Counted from the stretch's first letter, positions 23,463-32,878 are shown. The stretch is 64,000 bases of DNA from Paraclostridium tenue (GCF_039521565.1 NZ_BAAACP010000007.1:1-64000); one strand, 5' to 3'. Made by a program: numbers and translations. The notes: generated from the letters alone by a model not told the origin.

Positions 23463-23877
23463 ATGCTGAATTTCTCCTTTTTTGTTATGATTATATGATA
23501 TCATTAACCAATTTATTTGTCACATTTTGGTAAATTTTATTTTTATTATATTCGCTTTTCAAATAACAAAATATATATTATCCCTTAACAAAGGGATAGA
23601 TACATGACTTGTTCATGGATCAGGGTTGTATTTTTGATATACTTTTTCTAAAAGTATCAATATCTTTTGTCTATGCCTTTTGTAAAAGTCAATCAAAACC
23701 TTTTTCAATTACATTTCATAAAAATAAAAACCAATTTTTATTCAATGGCAAGTCTTTGCAATTTAATTTATTTTAATTATTGATTGTATCCATTTTTTGT
23801 AATATACTATATTTATAGTAAATTGCATTTTAGGGATACATTTTTAATTTGTCATATATAAAGAAAGGTATAAGAAA
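23463..23877. promoter_or_regulatory. Divergent control region of the early operon
   Basis: Non-coding and rich in small symmetric elements: hairpins at 23579-23598 (TATCCCTT/AAAGGGATA) and near 23635-23663 (TTGATA.ACTTTT/AAAAGTATCAA), and a TGTATCC/GGATACA pair that straddles the -10 of the promoter at 23780-23808. It probably holds the operators that decide early transcription. Confidence 0.55.
23780..23808 (+). promoter_or_regulatory. Sigma-A-type promoter of the helicase operon
   Basis: TTGATT (23780-23785), a 17-base spacer and TATACT (23803-23808), about 70 bases upstream of the ATG at 23878. Confidence 0.72.
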
Positions 23878-25518
23878 ATGGTAGGAAAGAAATTAAATTT
23901 AAGATATATTAATGAAGTCATTTCTCTAAAAGATGAACAAAAGTGGGATGAGTCTGATGTTGTTTTAATAGAAAGCCAAACTGGTACTGGTAAAACTTAT
24001 TATATATTAGGTGATCGTGAAACCGATGGATTTATAGATAGAATTAATGATTCTAAATTATTATATATATGTAATAGAATAGAATTAGCAAATGAAATAA
24101 AAATATCTTTATTAAAAAAATATGATATGTATAAAGATTATTTTAAAATCGATAAAAATTCAAAAGTTGAATTAGATAAAGATAAAGTTGAAAAGCTGAA
24201 AAATATTAAGAACGTTCATGTGACTACTTATCAGTCTTTAGGTCGTAAATACAAAGAAAGCATTATAAAAGGCACTGATTTTTATTTGGATGAATTTAAA
24301 TATATAGTATGTGATGAAAGTCATTACTTTCTCACAGATGCATCTTTCAATGGCGAAACAGAATATGCATATGAGCTATTAGTTAATGGATGGAGTTCGT
24401 TTGTATCTACGAGAATATTTATAACTGCTACTATGAATGAGATGAGAAAAATATTTAAAGATGGTTCTATAAGAGATATTTATACTTATTCGAGTGGTAT
24501 AGATTATAGTTATTTAAATATCAAGTACTTTAAAAAAGATGACACAATAGTAACTTCAATAAAAAATGATTTGAGTAATGATAAGTGGTTAATATTTGTT
24601 AAAAGTAAAAATGATGGTAAAAAAATTAAATCTAAATTAGAAATACAGGGTATATCATGTTCATATATTGATGCAAAAAACAAAGATGAAGAAATTGAAA
24701 ATATATTGGTTAATAACACATTTTCAACTAAAGTATTAATCACCACAAAAGTTCTTGATAATGGAGTAAATATAAATGATGAACAGATAAAACATTTAGT
24801 ATTGAGTTCATATGACCAAACTACTTTAATACAAGAAATTGGTAGATTAAGAGTAAATATAAATAATGCCAGAACTATAAATTTATATTTAAATACATTT
24901 ACAAGAAATTCATTTAATAGATTGATTAATACCGTTTATAATGAAAAATTTAAGCAAGTTAATCTATTCAAAAATAATATAGATGAGTTTAAAGTAAAAT
25001 ATAGTGATTGTGGGCATTTAGTTAAACCTGATCTTTTTAGGGTATTGGACAATGGATATGAATTAAATAAGTTTGGATATATAAGATTACAAAAAGATTA
25101 TGCATTTGCTAAATATATGTATGATAAATTTACTAATGAAGGTGATTTCGCTTATATAAAGGAGCAATTGCAGTGGTTAGGTGTAGAAGAGACTTTCAGT
25201 GAAAATAATTATTTAGATGATAAAATTGTTAATAAATCAAAGAAAAGTGAATTAATTAATTATTTAGATTCTTTAGTTGATAAAAAGATATTAGAAGATG
25301 AACAACAATTAATATCAGATATGATTAAAGCTAATTTTAATGAAATATCTAATAAAATAAAAAAATCTACAAAGAAAGCTACAGTAAAAACTTTAAATAG
25401 CATATTAGAAAATGATTTAAAATTAAAATATCTTATAAAGCAAATTACTACTTCAAAGAGAGTTGATGGAAAACCAAAAAAATATACCTATTGGACTATA
25501 TTAAAATCACAAAAATAA
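23878..25518 (+). CDS. SF2 DEAD/DEAH-type helicase
   Basis: A 546-aa protein with AAGAAAGG upstream. Helicase motifs are in order: ESQTGTGKTYY (motif I, 32-42), CDESHYF (motif II, Asp146-Glu147), ITATM (motif III, 182-186), TTKVLDNGVNI (motif V, 289-299) and QEIGRLR (motif VI, 319-325). The two RecA-like domains fill residues 25-345; the C-terminal ~200 are basic, helical and unassigned. It opens the + strand early operon and would remodel replication forks or transcription complexes. Similar proteins occur in clostridial phages and conjugative elements. No primase, helicase loader or polymerase accompanies it. Confidence 0.85.
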   Translation: MVGKKLNLRYINEVISLKDEQKWDESDVVLIESQTGTGKTYYILGDRETDGFIDRINDSKLLYICNRIELANEIKISLLKKYDMYKDYFKIDKNSKVELDKDKVEKLKNIKNVHVTTYQSLGRKYKESIIKGTDFYLDEFKYIVCDESHYFLTDASFNGETEYAYELLVNGWSSFVSTRIFITATMNEMRKIFKDGSIRDIYTYSSGIDYSYLNIKYFKKDDTIVTSIKNDLSNDKWLIFVKSKNDGKKIKSKLEIQGISCSYIDAKNKDEEIENILVNNTFSTKVLITTKVLDNGVNINDEQIKHLVLSSYDQTTLIQEIGRLRVNINNARTINLYLNTFTRNSFNRLINTVYNEKFKQVNLFKNNIDEFKVKYSDCGHLVKPDLFRVLDNGYELNKFGYIRLQKDYAFAKYMYDKFTNEGDFAYIKEQLQWLGVEETFSENNYLDDKIVNKSKKSELINYLDSLVDKKILEDEQQLISDMIKANFNEISNKIKKSTKKATVKTLNSILENDLKLKYLIKQITTSKRVDGKPKKYTYWTILKSQK

Positions 25519-25537
25519 TTCCAAGGAGGAATGTAAG

Positions 25538-25765
25538 ATGGATAATAAAATACTAGAAATACTTTTAGATATGCAAAAAGATTTAAAAGATGTTCAAAGT
25601 GATATGAATGAAATGAAACAAGAAATAAAAGATATAAAACAAGAAATGAATGATAGATTTGATGTAGTTGATATAAAATTAAATGCTGTTGAAACTAAAG
25701 TCGTAAAAGTAAGTAAAAAAATAAATTATCAAGAAGATAAGCAAATTGACTATAACGGGGTATAA
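25538..25765 (+). CDS. Small coiled-coil protein
   Basis: A 75-aa protein with an ideal AAGGAGG site, 19 bases after the helicase gene. Residues 5-60 form a continuous amphipathic helix of the type DMQKDLKDVQSDMNEMKQEIKD with regular heptads. This is the DUF-type coiled coil (related to 'Bdr'-like or tape-like short coils) that phages often carry. The final 15 residues are polar. It may oligomerise or bridge the helicase to another protein, but there is no direct evidence. Confidence 0.72.
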   Translation: MDNKILEILLDMQKDLKDVQSDMNEMKQEIKDIKQEMNDRFDVVDIKLNAVETKVVKVSKKINYQEDKQIDYNGV

Positions 25766-25812
25766 AATTATAGTTGTACCTCTACTCTGTAATTAAGCAA
25801 AAGGAGATAAGT

Positions 25813-27354
25813 ATGATAAAAGATTACAAGGATAATACAGACGCGTTAATAAACGAAATATATGAAAGATGTATTGCAAAAAATTATTTATTAGAAGAAA
25901 ATTATACTGATAGTGTAGATTATATAAGTGCAAAACTTAAATCTGAATTAGGAAACTACTACACTATTCAAAGTAAAGATATAAAAAGTCAAAGAAGTAT
26001 TACAAAGTGTTTCGTTAGAAAATTAAATCAATATGGAAATTATCCAGATTTCAGTCAGATTATAAATAATATATCAAATAGTTTAAAAGATTTTAATTTA
26101 AATTCTTATAGAAAACTTAATCCTGAATATAAGACTGTAGATATTAATGAATATTATTCTACTGGAAATTTAAGATATGTTAGTAGAAAAGATTTCTATA
26201 GAGTTCATAATTTAATACTTTCTAATAATTTAAATTTAAATAAATACTTTAAACCTAAAGATGAAAGTCAAGTTAAATATTTCAGTAAAATAGTAAGTAA
26301 TAAAGATCTTATTATAGCTATACTTAAATTGCCTACTTGTGATTTAACTGATATCGATATAGATTATATGTATAGATACTATAAATACTATTTAGAATGT
26401 GTCGATATTGCTACAAATAATATTAAGAGTGATAAAGAATTAATATTTAATATATTAAATTACTCTATTGATTTTGATAAATTAAATTTAGAACTAGATG
26501 AAAAACAATTAATTAAATATATTAATCAAAGAATTATATGGAAGTTTGGAAACTTAAAAAGAAAATTAAAATATTATAGATTTCATGTTAAAGGAATAAA
26601 TGCAAAATATATTAATAAAGAAAACATTATCTTATTTGGATGGTTTGGTCTTGAATATAAATATTATTCAGATCAAGATATTCTTGAAATAAATTGTTTA
26701 AATAAAAATCAAAAACAATTTATATTAGATGTTCGTAATATATGCTCTGATATTTCTCTAAAATTTAATAAAACAGGTGAAGTCGATTTATCAAAAAAAG
26801 AAGTTGCAGAAAAGTTAGGTTTATCATTAACTGCTTTAGATAAAAAATGTTTAAGAATTAGAAATAAAATCAGAAATGCATATACAAATACAAACTATGT
26901 ATCTATTTATAAGTGCGTTAAGTCAAATAAACCATTTAGGAAGTTAGATCCGAAAATAGCTTTAGCAGATATGTACTTAACGGAAGAACAAATAAATTAT
27001 AATAAACAAATGATACTTGAAGGAAAAATAGAAGTTGATGAAAATTATAATTACAACTATAATTATTGGACTTCCTTTGATGCAAAAAGAACAAATAAAG
27101 AAAATATGGCTTCATATCAAAAATTTAGTTATAATAATACTGAAAATTTCATGATAGAAAATGATAATGAAATTTTAGATGATAATCAATATGAAATTCA
27201 AAGTGACGATGAAGAAGTAGAAGAAACCAATATAAATTATGAAGATTTAGATGAAGAGCTTTATATTGAAAGTATGGATGATATATATGAAACCCAAATA
27301 ATAAATAATCAAAATGAATATAATGATTCATATTATGAGAATTGCGATTACTAA
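25813..27354 (+). CDS. Large early protein with sigma-region-4-like HTH
   Basis: A 513-aa protein from ATG 25813, seven bases after AAGGAG (the frame extends upstream but lacks that site). Residues about 290-360 read LNKNQKQFILDV, KKEVAEKLGLSLTALDKKC and LRIRNKIR, resembling the helix-turn-helix of sigma-70 region 4. The preceding 280 residues are helical and Tyr/Asn-rich, with no sigma region 2 that I can recognise. The last ~80 residues are extremely acidic (repeated DDE/EE/DD). It could be a divergent sigma factor or a transcription activator of the late genes. Two other large proteins in the same block (29572, 31242) share its general layout. Confidence 0.62.
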   Translation: MIKDYKDNTDALINEIYERCIAKNYLLEENYTDSVDYISAKLKSELGNYYTIQSKDIKSQRSITKCFVRKLNQYGNYPDFSQIINNISNSLKDFNLNSYRKLNPEYKTVDINEYYSTGNLRYVSRKDFYRVHNLILSNNLNLNKYFKPKDESQVKYFSKIVSNKDLIIAILKLPTCDLTDIDIDYMYRYYKYYLECVDIATNNIKSDKELIFNILNYSIDFDKLNLELDEKQLIKYINQRIIWKFGNLKRKLKYYRFHVKGINAKYINKENIILFGWFGLEYKYYSDQDILEINCLNKNQKQFILDVRNICSDISLKFNKTGEVDLSKKEVAEKLGLSLTALDKKCLRIRNKIRNAYTNTNYVSIYKCVKSNKPFRKLDPKIALADMYLTEEQINYNKQMILEGKIEVDENYNYNYNYWTSFDAKRTNKENMASYQKFSYNNTENFMIENDNEILDDNQYEIQSDDEEVEETNINYEDLDEELYIESMDDIYETQIINNQNEYNDSYYENCDY

Positions 27355-27676
27355 AACGACTAATTAATGGTTTATATTTTATATAATATTGTAAAAGAAA
27401 TAAGATATAAAATATTTAAAATCACAGTTTTAATTGAAATTATGAAAATTTATATAGAGAAAAAAGAATAATAAAGTTTCAACAGAAATTAAGTTAAACT
27501 TACTAATAGCCTGCATAAACTTATTAGTAAGTATCATAACATTAATCAATAGTTTTAAGTAATCGGTTGAATTAATGCTAAATGATTAAGGGGAGCAATC
27601 CTCTTAATCTTACAATCTTTTTTCTCTTAAGATTATTATACATCATTTTTCAATAAATATAAATGGAAAATAATTA

Positions 27677-27705
27677 TTTACATTTAAAATTAGAAGTGTT
27701 ATACC
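27677..27705 (+). promoter_or_regulatory. Promoter of the candidate small RNA
   Basis: TTTACA (27677-27682), a 17-base spacer and TATACC (27700-27705). There is no ORF in a suitable position downstream before the next terminator. Confidence 0.5.
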
Positions 27706-27711
27706 AAAGGA

Positions 27712-27790
27712 TTAGTGTGTCCAAAAGGTAGCCGAAAAAGTCATTCTAAAGAGATATATATATGAAGGGGGTTTTAAATAACCTCTTTTT
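27712..27790 (+). ncRNA. Candidate phage small RNA (~79 nt)
   Basis: Defined by the promoter ending at 27705 and a hairpin at 27765-27783 (AAGGGGGTT/AACCTCTT type) followed by five T. The only ORF inside is 16 codons (ATG 27762) without a good ribosome site, and it reads through the terminator. The expression and the RNA itself are predicted only. Confidence 0.4.
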
Positions 27791-27818
27791 AAAGTTAACA
27801 GATAAATTATAAAATACA

Positions 27819-27864
27819 ATGGATAGTTAATGTGATTAATTTCATATTAACTATCCATTTTTTT
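27819..27864 (+). terminator. Strong intrinsic terminator
   Basis: A 13-bp stem (27819-27831 with 27846-27858, one G-A type interruption) followed by T6-8. It separates the upstream segment from the regulator operon at 27908. Confidence 0.78.
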
Positions 27865-27907
27865 ATAAAGATAAGTTAATAAAATTAATACATTTATGGA
27901 GGTAAAA

Positions 27908-28111
27908 ATGAAAGTAAATAATGAATTCTTAAACAAAAAGATATCTCAATCCCCTTATTCAATTAATGAAATATGTGAATTGTTAGATGTATCAAGAATA
28001 TCGTGTTGGAAATATCGTAAAGGTAAAGTTCCCTATAAAACAGATCAATTATTAAAATTAATTGATTTATTAAATTTAGATATCAATGATGTATTTATAA
28101 AAACTACTTAA
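27908..28111 (+). CDS. Cro/C1-type HTH regulator
   Basis: A 67-aa protein from ATG 27908 (GGAGG six bases upstream). A single helix-turn-helix domain: SPYSINEICELLDVSRISCWKYRKGKVP places the recognition helix at about residues 30-40, followed by the QLLKLIDLLNLDIND dimer-helix typical of XRE-family regulators. It is the only recognisable Cro/CI-like protein in the element, and no CI repressor with a peptidase domain is seen. It leads a three-gene + strand run after a strong terminator, so it is likely separately transcribed. Confidence 0.78.
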   Translation: MKVNNEFLNKKISQSPYSINEICELLDVSRISCWKYRKGKVPYKTDQLLKLIDLLNLDINDVFIKTT

Positions 28112-28197
28112 GTAATATAACTAGATTAATTTCTAGTTCTTTTTTTATGTAATTGAACAATTATAAATTTAATAAAAGAAAAGGAAGGTCAAAAAAT

Positions 28198-28677
28198 ATG
28201 AAAATAGCAAGTGAAAAAAATATACTAAATAAAACTACTGTAGAAGTTAAAACTTTTGTATCTGGAGATGCATTAATTAATCAAGAAGAATTAGGTTATT
28301 ACAATGAAAGAAACAATAAGCTCCATTTCACTAATTTTGGTACTAAAAAAGTAAATCAAAAAGGAAAAAATATCTTACATGGTAAATTATGTAATAGCTT
28401 AGACTTAGCAAATTACTTAAATATGGATGTTGAAAGAGTTAATAAAACTATATTAGACGTATGTACAGATCCAACTTTAAAAATGAATAACTTAAATATA
28501 TACAATACTGTAATTGATAAATCAATACCATTAAAAAATAGTTGGCGTGGATGGGCAGAAGAAAACTTTAAATACAATACTGATAGTGCTAATCCAGATA
28601 AAACATTTCCAATAATTTGGCTAAATGAACTTAATGCAAATAGAGTTATTAGAGTCTTAAAAAACGAGGTGATGTAG
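28198..28677 (+). CDS. Hypothetical phage protein
   Basis: A 159-aa protein from ATG 28198 behind AAGGAAGG (the longer reading from 28153 has no site). It has a mixed alpha/beta pattern with LCNSLDLANYLNMDVERVNKTI (about 64-85), which could be a small winged-helix-like region. It has no transmembrane segment. It overlaps neither neighbour but ends two bases before the AP2-domain gene, indicating an operon with the Cro-like regulator. The layout suggests an antirepressor or early control protein, but no diagnostic motif is visible. Confidence 0.6.
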   Translation: MKIASEKNILNKTTVEVKTFVSGDALINQEELGYYNERNNKLHFTNFGTKKVNQKGKNILHGKLCNSLDLANYLNMDVERVNKTILDVCTDPTLKMNNLNIYNTVIDKSIPLKNSWRGWAEENFKYNTDSANPDKTFPIIWLNELNANRVIRVLKNEVM

Positions 28678-28679
28678 AT

Positions 28680-29441
28680 ATGAATAAACGTACAGATAGA
28701 ATTGGCGAAGTCAGATATAACACTTATGGATCTAAAATGAAAATTGTTGATTATGTTTCTGTTGATAAAGTTAAAGTTTATTTTGAAAAATATGATTACT
28801 ATACTTACGCTACTTACCATAATTTTTTAAAAGGTCTAATTAAATGCCCTTATAATCCTGTTGCGTATGGGGTTGGGTATTTAGGTATAGGTAAATATCA
28901 ATCTAAAATAAAAGGAATTCCAACTAATGCATATAGATGCTGGTATCATATGCTTGAAAGATGTTATAGCAAAAAATATCACAAACTATACCCTACTTAT
29001 ACAGATTGTAACGTAGATTCAAAATGGCATAATTTCCAAAATTTCGCAAAATGGTATCATGAAAACTATTATGAATTTAAAGATGAAAAATTACATTTAG
29101 ATAAAGATATATTAAGTAAAGGAAATAAAATATATAGTGAAGATACCTGTGTATTTGTACCTCAGTCTATAAATATTTTATTTACTAAATCTAACTCTAT
29201 TAGAGGAAAATATCCAATCGGGGTGACTTATAATAAGAAAAAAAATAAATATATTTCTAGAATATCAAAATTCAATACAAACAAACAATTAGGCATGTTT
29301 AATACAATTAAAGATGCTTTTTTTTGTTATAAACATGAAAAAGAACTACACATTAAATATGTAGCTGATTTATACAAACATGTTATACCAACCAAATTAT
29401 ACACTGCAATGTATAAGTATCAAGTTGAGATAACAGATTAA
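28680..29441 (+). CDS. AP2-domain phage protein (HNH-family relative)
   Basis: A 253-aa protein. The centre (about 85-165: AYRCWYHMLERCYSKKYH, then CNVDSKWHNFQNFAKW and DKDILSKGNKIYSEDTCVFVP) matches a widespread phage family often annotated as HNH or AP2 protein. The C-terminal part (about 175-230: YPIGVTYNKKKNKYISRI, LGMFNTIKDAF) is an AP2 DNA-binding domain. The aromatic-rich middle is the likely DNA-cleavage or binding module, with no clear HNH triad. It is the second AP2 gene in the element, unlike the first outside the final domain. It ends an operon with the Cro-like gene. Confidence 0.72.
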   Translation: MNKRTDRIGEVRYNTYGSKMKIVDYVSVDKVKVYFEKYDYYTYATYHNFLKGLIKCPYNPVAYGVGYLGIGKYQSKIKGIPTNAYRCWYHMLERCYSKKYHKLYPTYTDCNVDSKWHNFQNFAKWYHENYYEFKDEKLHLDKDILSKGNKIYSEDTCVFVPQSINILFTKSNSIRGKYPIGVTYNKKKNKYISRISKFNTNKQLGMFNTIKDAFFCYKHEKELHIKYVADLYKHVIPTKLYTAMYKYQVEITD

Positions 29442-29571
29442 TTTTTAAACTATTCAAATTGTAAATAATATCTAAGTTTTAGTTGCTGCAACAACTTCAA
29501 CTTGCTTATAAGTATATAGATATTGTTTACACTTGTCAATAAAAATATGCGAAAGAAGGTAAACAAATATT

Positions 29572-30699
29572 ATGTTAGATAAAATAAGAGAATGCAAGAA
29601 CATAAATGATATAACTACCACAATAATTGAAAACTCTTATAATATTTATTTAAATAACTATCATCATAAAAAGGACTTTAATAATACTGTGAACTGGAAA
29701 CATAGTGAAGGTTTATATTTAAGTTTAAAAGCTAGTGTTGACAATCCTCTATCAAATTTAAACATATTATGTTCATCTATAAGAAAAAAATTACTACAAA
29801 TATACTATAGTGATATAAATGAGTTTAATGATTTTGAGTTTTATGAAACTCTAGTATATACAGAACTTTACTCCACTCTTAAAGAATTAGAAAATAAACT
29901 TGGATTTAATTATATAAAAAGTCAATTTAAAAATGTACAAACTTCTAATAAATTTTGTGGAACTATTCTTACTATAATAGTTAATAAAAATATGAAAAGA
30001 TTACAAAAGAATCAATTATCATCTGTCATAGCTAAATCAACTACTATAAATGGAAAAACGGTATGGAAATATGAAACTGTTAAATTTGCAAATTTTGATA
30101 GTACTATATCTACTAACAAGGATGAGGTAATGAATTTATATGATTATATAGTTTATAAAAGTCAAAATTATAATGGTTCTGATGAGTTAGGTATATATGA
30201 TACAGATGAATATAATTGCTTATATACTAATGAACCAAATAATAGAAATATAATATCTTATCTAGCTAAGAATTTGAATTTATTAACTTCAAATCAAAGA
30301 TATTATTTAAAATCTGCAACTACGAGAAATTATAAAACAGACGCACAAATTAGAGATAGATTTATTAGAAAATTAAGTATAGATAAAAATGTAAAAATTA
30401 AATTGAATGAAGATTCTAAGTTAGAATCTATAGAATTAACATCTGATTATAAGAAGTCATTAGATATTATATTGTCTCAAAGAACAAATGAACAAATATT
30501 TAATACATTAATAGAATTTATAAAAAAGAATAATAAAACAAGCGATCTATTACTTGATCTAATCTTAGATTGTGATACTAAATTTTATAAACCAATCATT
30601 GATAAATTAAACGATAAAGATTCAAATATTGATTATATAGAAAATCAATTCAAGCATGTAACATACAAACTAAAACTAGCTTATTACAAAGGAAGATGA
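29572..30699 (+). CDS. Large early protein, possible divergent sigma-like factor
   Basis: A 375-aa, helical, Asn/Tyr-rich protein with GAAGG upstream of the ATG. Around residues 243-280 it has NLLTSNQRYYLKSA followed by KTDAQIRDRFIRKL, which resembles the 'L(T/S)..Q...L' opening of a sigma region 4-type domain but lacks a clean HTH. A similar segment (ILTKHQIKFF) occurs in the protein at 31242 and a stronger version in 25813. It overlaps into the next gene with a three-base gap, so the two are co-expressed. Function unknown; transcription control is only a hypothesis. Confidence 0.55.
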   Translation: MLDKIRECKNINDITTTIIENSYNIYLNNYHHKKDFNNTVNWKHSEGLYLSLKASVDNPLSNLNILCSSIRKKLLQIYYSDINEFNDFEFYETLVYTELYSTLKELENKLGFNYIKSQFKNVQTSNKFCGTILTIIVNKNMKRLQKNQLSSVIAKSTTINGKTVWKYETVKFANFDSTISTNKDEVMNLYDYIVYKSQNYNGSDELGIYDTDEYNCLYTNEPNNRNIISYLAKNLNLLTSNQRYYLKSATTRNYKTDAQIRDRFIRKLSIDKNVKIKLNEDSKLESIELTSDYKKSLDIILSQRTNEQIFNTLIEFIKKNNKTSDLLLDLILDCDTKFYKPIIDKLNDKDSNIDYIENQFKHVTYKLKLAYYKGR

Positions 30700-30702
30700 T
30701 TT

Positions 30703-31191
30703 ATGGAAAATGTACAATATGAAGTATTAGAAAATATAATAAATAAATTGGAAGATATAATAAATTTTAAAAACAATAGAAATAGTAATTGTGAATCAGC
30801 TGAATATATATTATCTAAATTAAAAAATGAAATGGAAGGATTAGAAGATTATTGTCTATACCCTACTTTTTTCAATTCATTAGATTTATTTGATGCTAAT
30901 GAAGATAATATAAATTATAATTATATACTTGAAAATATAGAAACTATTTATAAAGAAATTGAAACGTATTATAGCTATAATAAATATAAATTATATGAAG
31001 ATGGATATATATTTACATCTACAATTAAACAAAATGATTATTCATTTGTAAATTGTGATGATGCATTACAAAATGATTGGATACAAATAGATGAATTAGA
31101 AGATTTATGTGTTATAAATGGTAATGGTAGCCTTCATGGATCATTAGCTAATTCTAAGAAAATTTATGAAGATATAAATATGTACTACTAG
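30703..31191 (+). CDS. Hypothetical acidic protein
   Basis: A 162-aa, strongly acidic protein (many Glu/Asp/Asn) starting three bases after the stop of the preceding gene, with GGAAG as ribosome site. The N-terminal half (1-95) is helical with a coiled-coil tendency; the C-terminal half has YKLYEDGYIFTS and a Gly/Asn-rich GNGSLHGS stretch. No motif is recognised. Acidic phage proteins of this size can mimic DNA (anti-restriction), but there is no specific support here. A strong terminator follows. Confidence 0.58.
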   Translation: MENVQYEVLENIINKLEDIINFKNNRNSNCESAEYILSKLKNEMEGLEDYCLYPTFFNSLDLFDANEDNINYNYILENIETIYKEIETYYSYNKYKLYEDGYIFTSTIKQNDYSFVNCDDALQNDWIQIDELEDLCVINGNGSLHGSLANSKKIYEDINMYY

Positions 31192-31219
31192 ATTTTAATT
31201 AATTTAGTAGTATTTTTTT
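31183..31219 (+). terminator. Intrinsic terminator
   Basis: TACTACTA (31183-31190) pairs with TAGTAGTA (31205-31212) followed by seven T. It overlaps the last codons of the preceding gene. Confidence 0.75.
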
Positions 31220-31241
31220 ATTTTAATTAGGAGGTTAGTAT

Positions 31242-32858
31242 ATGTTTGATATAGATGAATTACTAAAATTAAATAGATTAAGAGATAAAAAAATTGAATC
31301 AATTGGAGATATAAAAGAATTAAAAACATGCAAAAACCCAAATAAAGTATTAAATACTAAACAAGAGTATGAGTATGAAATAGTCGAAGTATTAGATAAT
31401 TATCTATATGATATAGACAATAGAGGTATAGTTGACGAAATGGTTAGAATGACGTTTAAAGATATAGATGATAAATATCAACTAAAACAATGTTTAAAAA
31501 ATCCAAATGGAAAGTCAAAAGAATTACATGGATTTTACCTAAAATATGATAAAGTAGATTCAACTAATTTCCACCCATTCTCCACTCTATTTAGAGGTGC
31601 AGAAAAATCTTATATGAGTAAATTAGAAAGTTGTTTACATGAAAGATACTTTGAAGAAGATCATCGCTCACAAGCTAGACTATTATGTTTTGAACTATTA
31701 TGTGGTTATAATAAATCATTTAATACATCATTAAAAAAATCATTTAATTTAGATATAACAGATATAGATGATTTCAAAAAAATATTATCAGATATAAATA
31801 TAGCTGATAATGTAAAAAAATATATAAACAAAGTTATAGCTAATCATGCTCTTAACAAAGCTTATGAAGGTAGAAATGATGATTATCATGTTATCAGAAA
31901 AAAAAATAAAAATGGCAAAGAAAAAGCACAGTTAGTTATTCATAATAATTTTAGATTAGATTCAAGCTATAATAATTCAAATGATAGTAATAGTTATGAT
32001 TATGTAGTTCAAGATGGAATTATAGAAGATAATAACCATATATTAGATACATTGCTAGAAAATAATAGTGAATTAGTTTATAGTTCATTTGAATTATATA
32101 AATATATATTTAATAATTTAGAAAAGATATTAACTAAGCATCAAATTAAATTCTTTAATGATAGTCTTAATAATAATTTATCTGATTATAGTCTAAGTAG
32201 TATATCTCATACAAAAATAGCAATAAGAAAATCAATAGAAGATTTCTTTAAAGATAATAAGAACATAAATATTATAAAAGGTAAATTTACATTAATTAAA
32301 AATACATTAGCAGATACATTAATCGATATATTAGATCAATTAGATAATGTTCAAAGATTAGATAAATTAGTATATTATATGAAACAAGAAAATTATGCTT
32401 CTAATTTTATTTGTGATTTAATCTATAGTTTAGATTTAAGGTATAGAAAAAACTTAACTTCTCTGTTGTTAAATAAAGAAATTGATAATAAAGAAAATTA
32501 TGCTAATAGTACATTTATATATATATTAAATATACTAAATAATCATCTTAATTTCATGTTAACTAGTAATGAAATATTCATGTTTAATAGAGTTAAAGTT
32601 GATGAAAAAGAATTTAAGATAAGAAAATATATTGAAAATAATATATTGAATAATAAAGAAGTAGCTAAATTACCGAGAAAACATGTAAATGGATATACAT
32701 CTATAGAAGATTTACATGACTTTTTTAATGATATATTAGATACAAATATTTCAAGAAATAAATTGAGAGATCAACTTAATCATTTTGGATATGATATATC
32801 AAACAAAGCATCATGTTCTATAGATGGATATGCAGCGTATAGATTTTTTAAATGTTAG
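31242..32858 (+). CDS. Large early protein of unknown function
   Basis: A 538-aa protein behind AGGAGG. It is helical and Asn/Lys/Asp-rich throughout. Residues about 290-330 (ILTKHQIKFFNDSL ... HTKIAIRKSIEDFF) resemble the segment shared with the 29572 and 25813 proteins. The last ~60 residues (GYTSIEDLHDFFNDILDT, NKLRDQLNHFGYDI, GYAAYRFF) look like a winged-helix tail of the sort found at the end of phage primase-helicases. It lacks Walker motifs and primase motifs, so it is not a primase. Probably DNA-binding. It is the last gene of the + strand early block. Confidence 0.55.
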   Translation: MFDIDELLKLNRLRDKKIESIGDIKELKTCKNPNKVLNTKQEYEYEIVEVLDNYLYDIDNRGIVDEMVRMTFKDIDDKYQLKQCLKNPNGKSKELHGFYLKYDKVDSTNFHPFSTLFRGAEKSYMSKLESCLHERYFEEDHRSQARLLCFELLCGYNKSFNTSLKKSFNLDITDIDDFKKILSDINIADNVKKYINKVIANHALNKAYEGRNDDYHVIRKKNKNGKEKAQLVIHNNFRLDSSYNNSNDSNSYDYVVQDGIIEDNNHILDTLLENNSELVYSSFELYKYIFNNLEKILTKHQIKFFNDSLNNNLSDYSLSSISHTKIAIRKSIEDFFKDNKNINIIKGKFTLIKNTLADTLIDILDQLDNVQRLDKLVYYMKQENYASNFICDLIYSLDLRYRKNLTSLLLNKEIDNKENYANSTFIYILNILNNHLNFMLTSNEIFMFNRVKVDEKEFKIRKYIENNILNNKEVAKLPRKHVNGYTSIEDLHDFFNDILDTNISRNKLRDQLNHFGYDISNKASCSIDGYAAYRFFKC

Positions 32859-32878
32859 ATTATATTTGTATGATATTA

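Larger units (their letters stand above)
27355..27907. other. Non-coding stretch with hairpins and a candidate small RNA
   Basis: Over 500 bases without a supported gene. It holds inverted repeats near 27505-27540 (TTACTAATA/TATTAGTAA) and 27583-27610 (GATTAAGgGG/CCtCTTAATC), a promoter at 27677-27705 that leads into a candidate small RNA, and a strong terminator at 27819-27864. Confidence 0.5.
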
